From Melanopsichium pennsylvanicum (Eukaryota > Basidiomycota > Ustilaginomycetes > Ustilaginales): a stretch of DNA of 64,000 nt. Position numbers and translations under genes: made by a program. Positions 62,702 through 64,000 of the stretch are shown in pieces; positions within the stretch are counted from its first letter, which is position 1, and each line of letters starts with the position of its first letter. Under the pieces are notes generated by a model. That model was not told the DNA's origin. It saw only the letters and a program-made list of their open reading frames with translations, and made no database searches. The stretch covers positions 1,240,001 to 1,304,000 of the forward strand of contig OAPG01000003.1 in the NCBI GenBank assembly GCA_900208305.1, read 5' to 3'.

Positions 62702-62948
62702 AGCGACGCGATGAAGATCCGACGTTACACAATAAAGACCTAACAAACCAACCACCATCAGCCCGACTGACACATAGTCCTTAGACCGACCAATCAGATC
62801 CAATAGCTCGGAGCTGAAGCTTCCGGCAATTTCCGGCCAGCTCAGAACTCCCGGCTAGCTTAGTAGTTAGATCAAGCGAAGCCATAACTCATGTATATAC
62901 GACACCATCATAGCAGCGCAATAGCCAATAATAGCATTCCCTACAACT
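62696..62948 (+). repeat. 3' LTR (253 bp)
   Basis: Matches the 5' LTR at 252 of 253 positions (G at 62777 in place of C). It contains the last codons of pol. Confidence 0.93.
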
Positions 62949-62953
62949 CTCTT
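62949..62953. repeat. Target-site duplication CTCTT, right copy
   Basis: Directly follows the 3' LTR and equals 58016-58020. Confidence 0.85.
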
Positions 62954-63565
62954 AGTGGATAAGCAGAGGAAGAGGAAAAGTTGCAAGCGAAAGAAAGAAA
63001 GCCACGCGGCGGCATCAAAAAAGCAGTTTCAGCTTTGTTGGACAGTAAAAATTCAAATACAGTAAATACTGTACTGTATATACTCTTTGTCAGTGTATGT
63101 TTTGCGTAACAGAGTGTCAAAAGGTTCGCTACCATTGTACAACTGTAGATTGAGTCAGTGCCCATCCGTTCAACCCCGCCTTTTACTTCTCCTTGCATCA
63201 TTTAATTTAATTTAATTATTTTTTAAATCTTGCCTCTTTCACTGCTTCTCTTATTCCAAATTCCCCAACTCTCTACAACATTTAGCCCAAGAAGCGAAAA
63301 ATATACGATATATATACAAAAACAAAGTCAGTGTATCGGCACCATTCAGTCAATACTGTAAAATCTTTTGTATCATATAACATTCACCACTCAATGCCAT
63401 TCATCAAGTCCATTGATACTCAATTCCTTGTTACAGTAAGTTACTCACCCCAACTACGGTAATCAACTGAACCAAGAATTGGCGCTTTCATCCACTTCCA
63501 AATCCCCTCGAACTGACACCAACAATCAACAACAATCAACATCGACCAATCCCGTTCATTCCTCT
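62954..63565. other. Intergenic between the retrotransposon and the last gene
   Basis: 612 bp. Contains TACAGTAAATACTGTACTGTA from 63058 and an A/T run TTTAATTTAATTTAATTATT near 63201-63220. No gene seen. Confidence 0.6.
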
Positions 63566-64000
63566 TTACTCGCCCAGATTGCTCCTACTCGGCTTCTTAC
63601 TACCAAGCGGCGTTGACCTAACACTTTCCGCCCTGACCACAAAATGTCTTTCAAAATCTTGCGCACTACCACCCCAAACCCCAAAGTTTTGCTGCGTCAA
63701 TCTTCCCAATCCCTCCAATTGATCAATCACATCCTTCATCGCCAACGCATACGAATAGAACAATAGGTACGCACTCGACCCTCTCACCGCTCTCCTCTTC
63801 ACCACCGGTAACTCGCGAATCCGATCCAACAATCTAGCCCGACATTGTCCCGCCGCTGGAAAATACGGCGGTACAGGAGACTTTAGATGAAATGCAGATC
63901 CAAGCGTGTAGAAAAACAGCAAAATGTTGCCAACCATTTCTCGACGCTCACTGTTGACAGGCATGACAAAATCTCGTCTAACATGTCGATACCAATCCTG
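63566..64000 (-). CDS. C-terminal part of a probable ArAE/FUSC-type (Bre4-like) membrane protein
   Basis: The frame is open to the window edge, so only the last 144 codons are seen. Residues include DWYRHVRRDFVMPVN, a hydrophobic turn (VGNILLFFYTLGSAF), PVPPYFPAAGQCRARLLDRIREL and YLLFYSYALAMKDVIDQLEGLGRL. The pattern (proline-rich PxPPYxPxA, then a helix with ALAM.DV...L..L) resembles the cytosolic end of fungal aromatic-acid-exporter/FUSC proteins such as Bre4. The membrane part lies outside, so the call is tentative. Confidence 0.5.
   Translation of the reverse strand, partial: QDWYRHVRRDFVMPVNSERREMVGNILLFFYTLGSAFHLKSPVPPYFPAAGQCRARLLDRIRELPVVKRRAVRGSSAYLLFYSYALAMKDVIDQLEGLGRLTQQNFGVWGGSAQDFERHFVVRAESVRSTPLGSKKPSRSNLGE

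Larger units (their letters stand above)
58021..62948 (+). mobile_element. Complete Ty1/copia LTR retrotransposon, 4928 bp
   Basis: Order LTR - primer site - gag - UAG - protease - integrase - reverse transcriptase - RNase H - polypurine tract - LTR. Integrase before RT is the copia order. The two 253-bp LTRs are identical except at one base (58102 C, 62777 G), and a 5-bp duplication flanks the element, so insertion is recent. All catalytic motifs are intact and the only stop within the coding frame is the UAG between gag and pol. Coding sequence is A-rich compared with the host genes. It is oriented opposite to the adjacent Zn2Cys6 gene. Confidence 0.96.

Overview
The window looks like chromosomal DNA of a basidiomycete fungus, most likely a smut or a close relative. 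Genes are dense and intron-poor. The introns that exist are short (about 50-120 bp, GTRAGT...YAG). The gene set is fungal: Kel3-like, Hap2/NF-YA, Zn2Cys6 regulators, a TRP-like/ML channel-type protein, a Sec39-domain protein, Asa1, Chz1, Ste14 and an ArAE/FUSC-type protein. The species assignment is inference from gene content and style, not from a database match.

Layout. 1-3025: 3' part of a peroxisomal enoyl-CoA isomerase, convergent with a Kelch/DUF4110 protein. 3.5-4.6 kb: secreted ThuA-like protein. 6-7.4 kb: HAP2/NF-YA. 8-12.4 kb: SOF1 (U3 snoRNP), divergent from RNA polymerase III subunit RPC9, followed by the H2A.Z chaperone CHZ1 with a long pure GAG repeat. 13-14.8 kb: STN1 telomere OB-fold protein. 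14.8-17.2 kb: gene-free block rich in a GGGTGGCT motif. 17.2-21.8 kb: NPC1-type sterol transporter. 22.2-25.7 kb: divergent LSM12 and CACTIN. 25.8-28.6 kb: ASA1 and an arylamine N-acetyltransferase, divergent. 29.2-34 kb: mitochondrial bS18m and an IML2/TTC39 protein. 35.7-39 kb: Zn2Cys6 regulator. 42.4-46.8 kb: TRP-like membrane protein. 48.1-50.4 kb: STE14 divergent from MED21. 50.8-57.2 kb: SEC39/NBAS-like protein and a second Zn2Cys6 regulator. 58-63 kb: complete Ty1/copia retrotransposon. 63.6-64 kb: 3' part of an aromatic-acid-exporter-like membrane protein.

Most genes are unrelated housekeeping genes. The clearest functional pairing is SOF1 (pre-rRNA processing) and RPC9 (Pol III, 5S and tRNA) across a shared 560-bp promoter region.

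The strongest unusual signals are in the retrotransposon. Its two 253-bp LTRs differ at one base and are flanked by a 5-bp duplication. Gag and Pol share one reading frame and are separated by a single UAG, with a potential GC hairpin starting at the stop. The putative primer-binding site matches the anticodon arm, not the 3' end, of a lysine tRNA, which suggests priming by a half-tRNA. Other notable points are the GGGTGGCT repeat field, a start codon that is an exon by itself in SOF1, an extended linker inside the NF-YA DNA-binding core, and a recurrent near-palindromic TACTGTAA-type intergenic motif.
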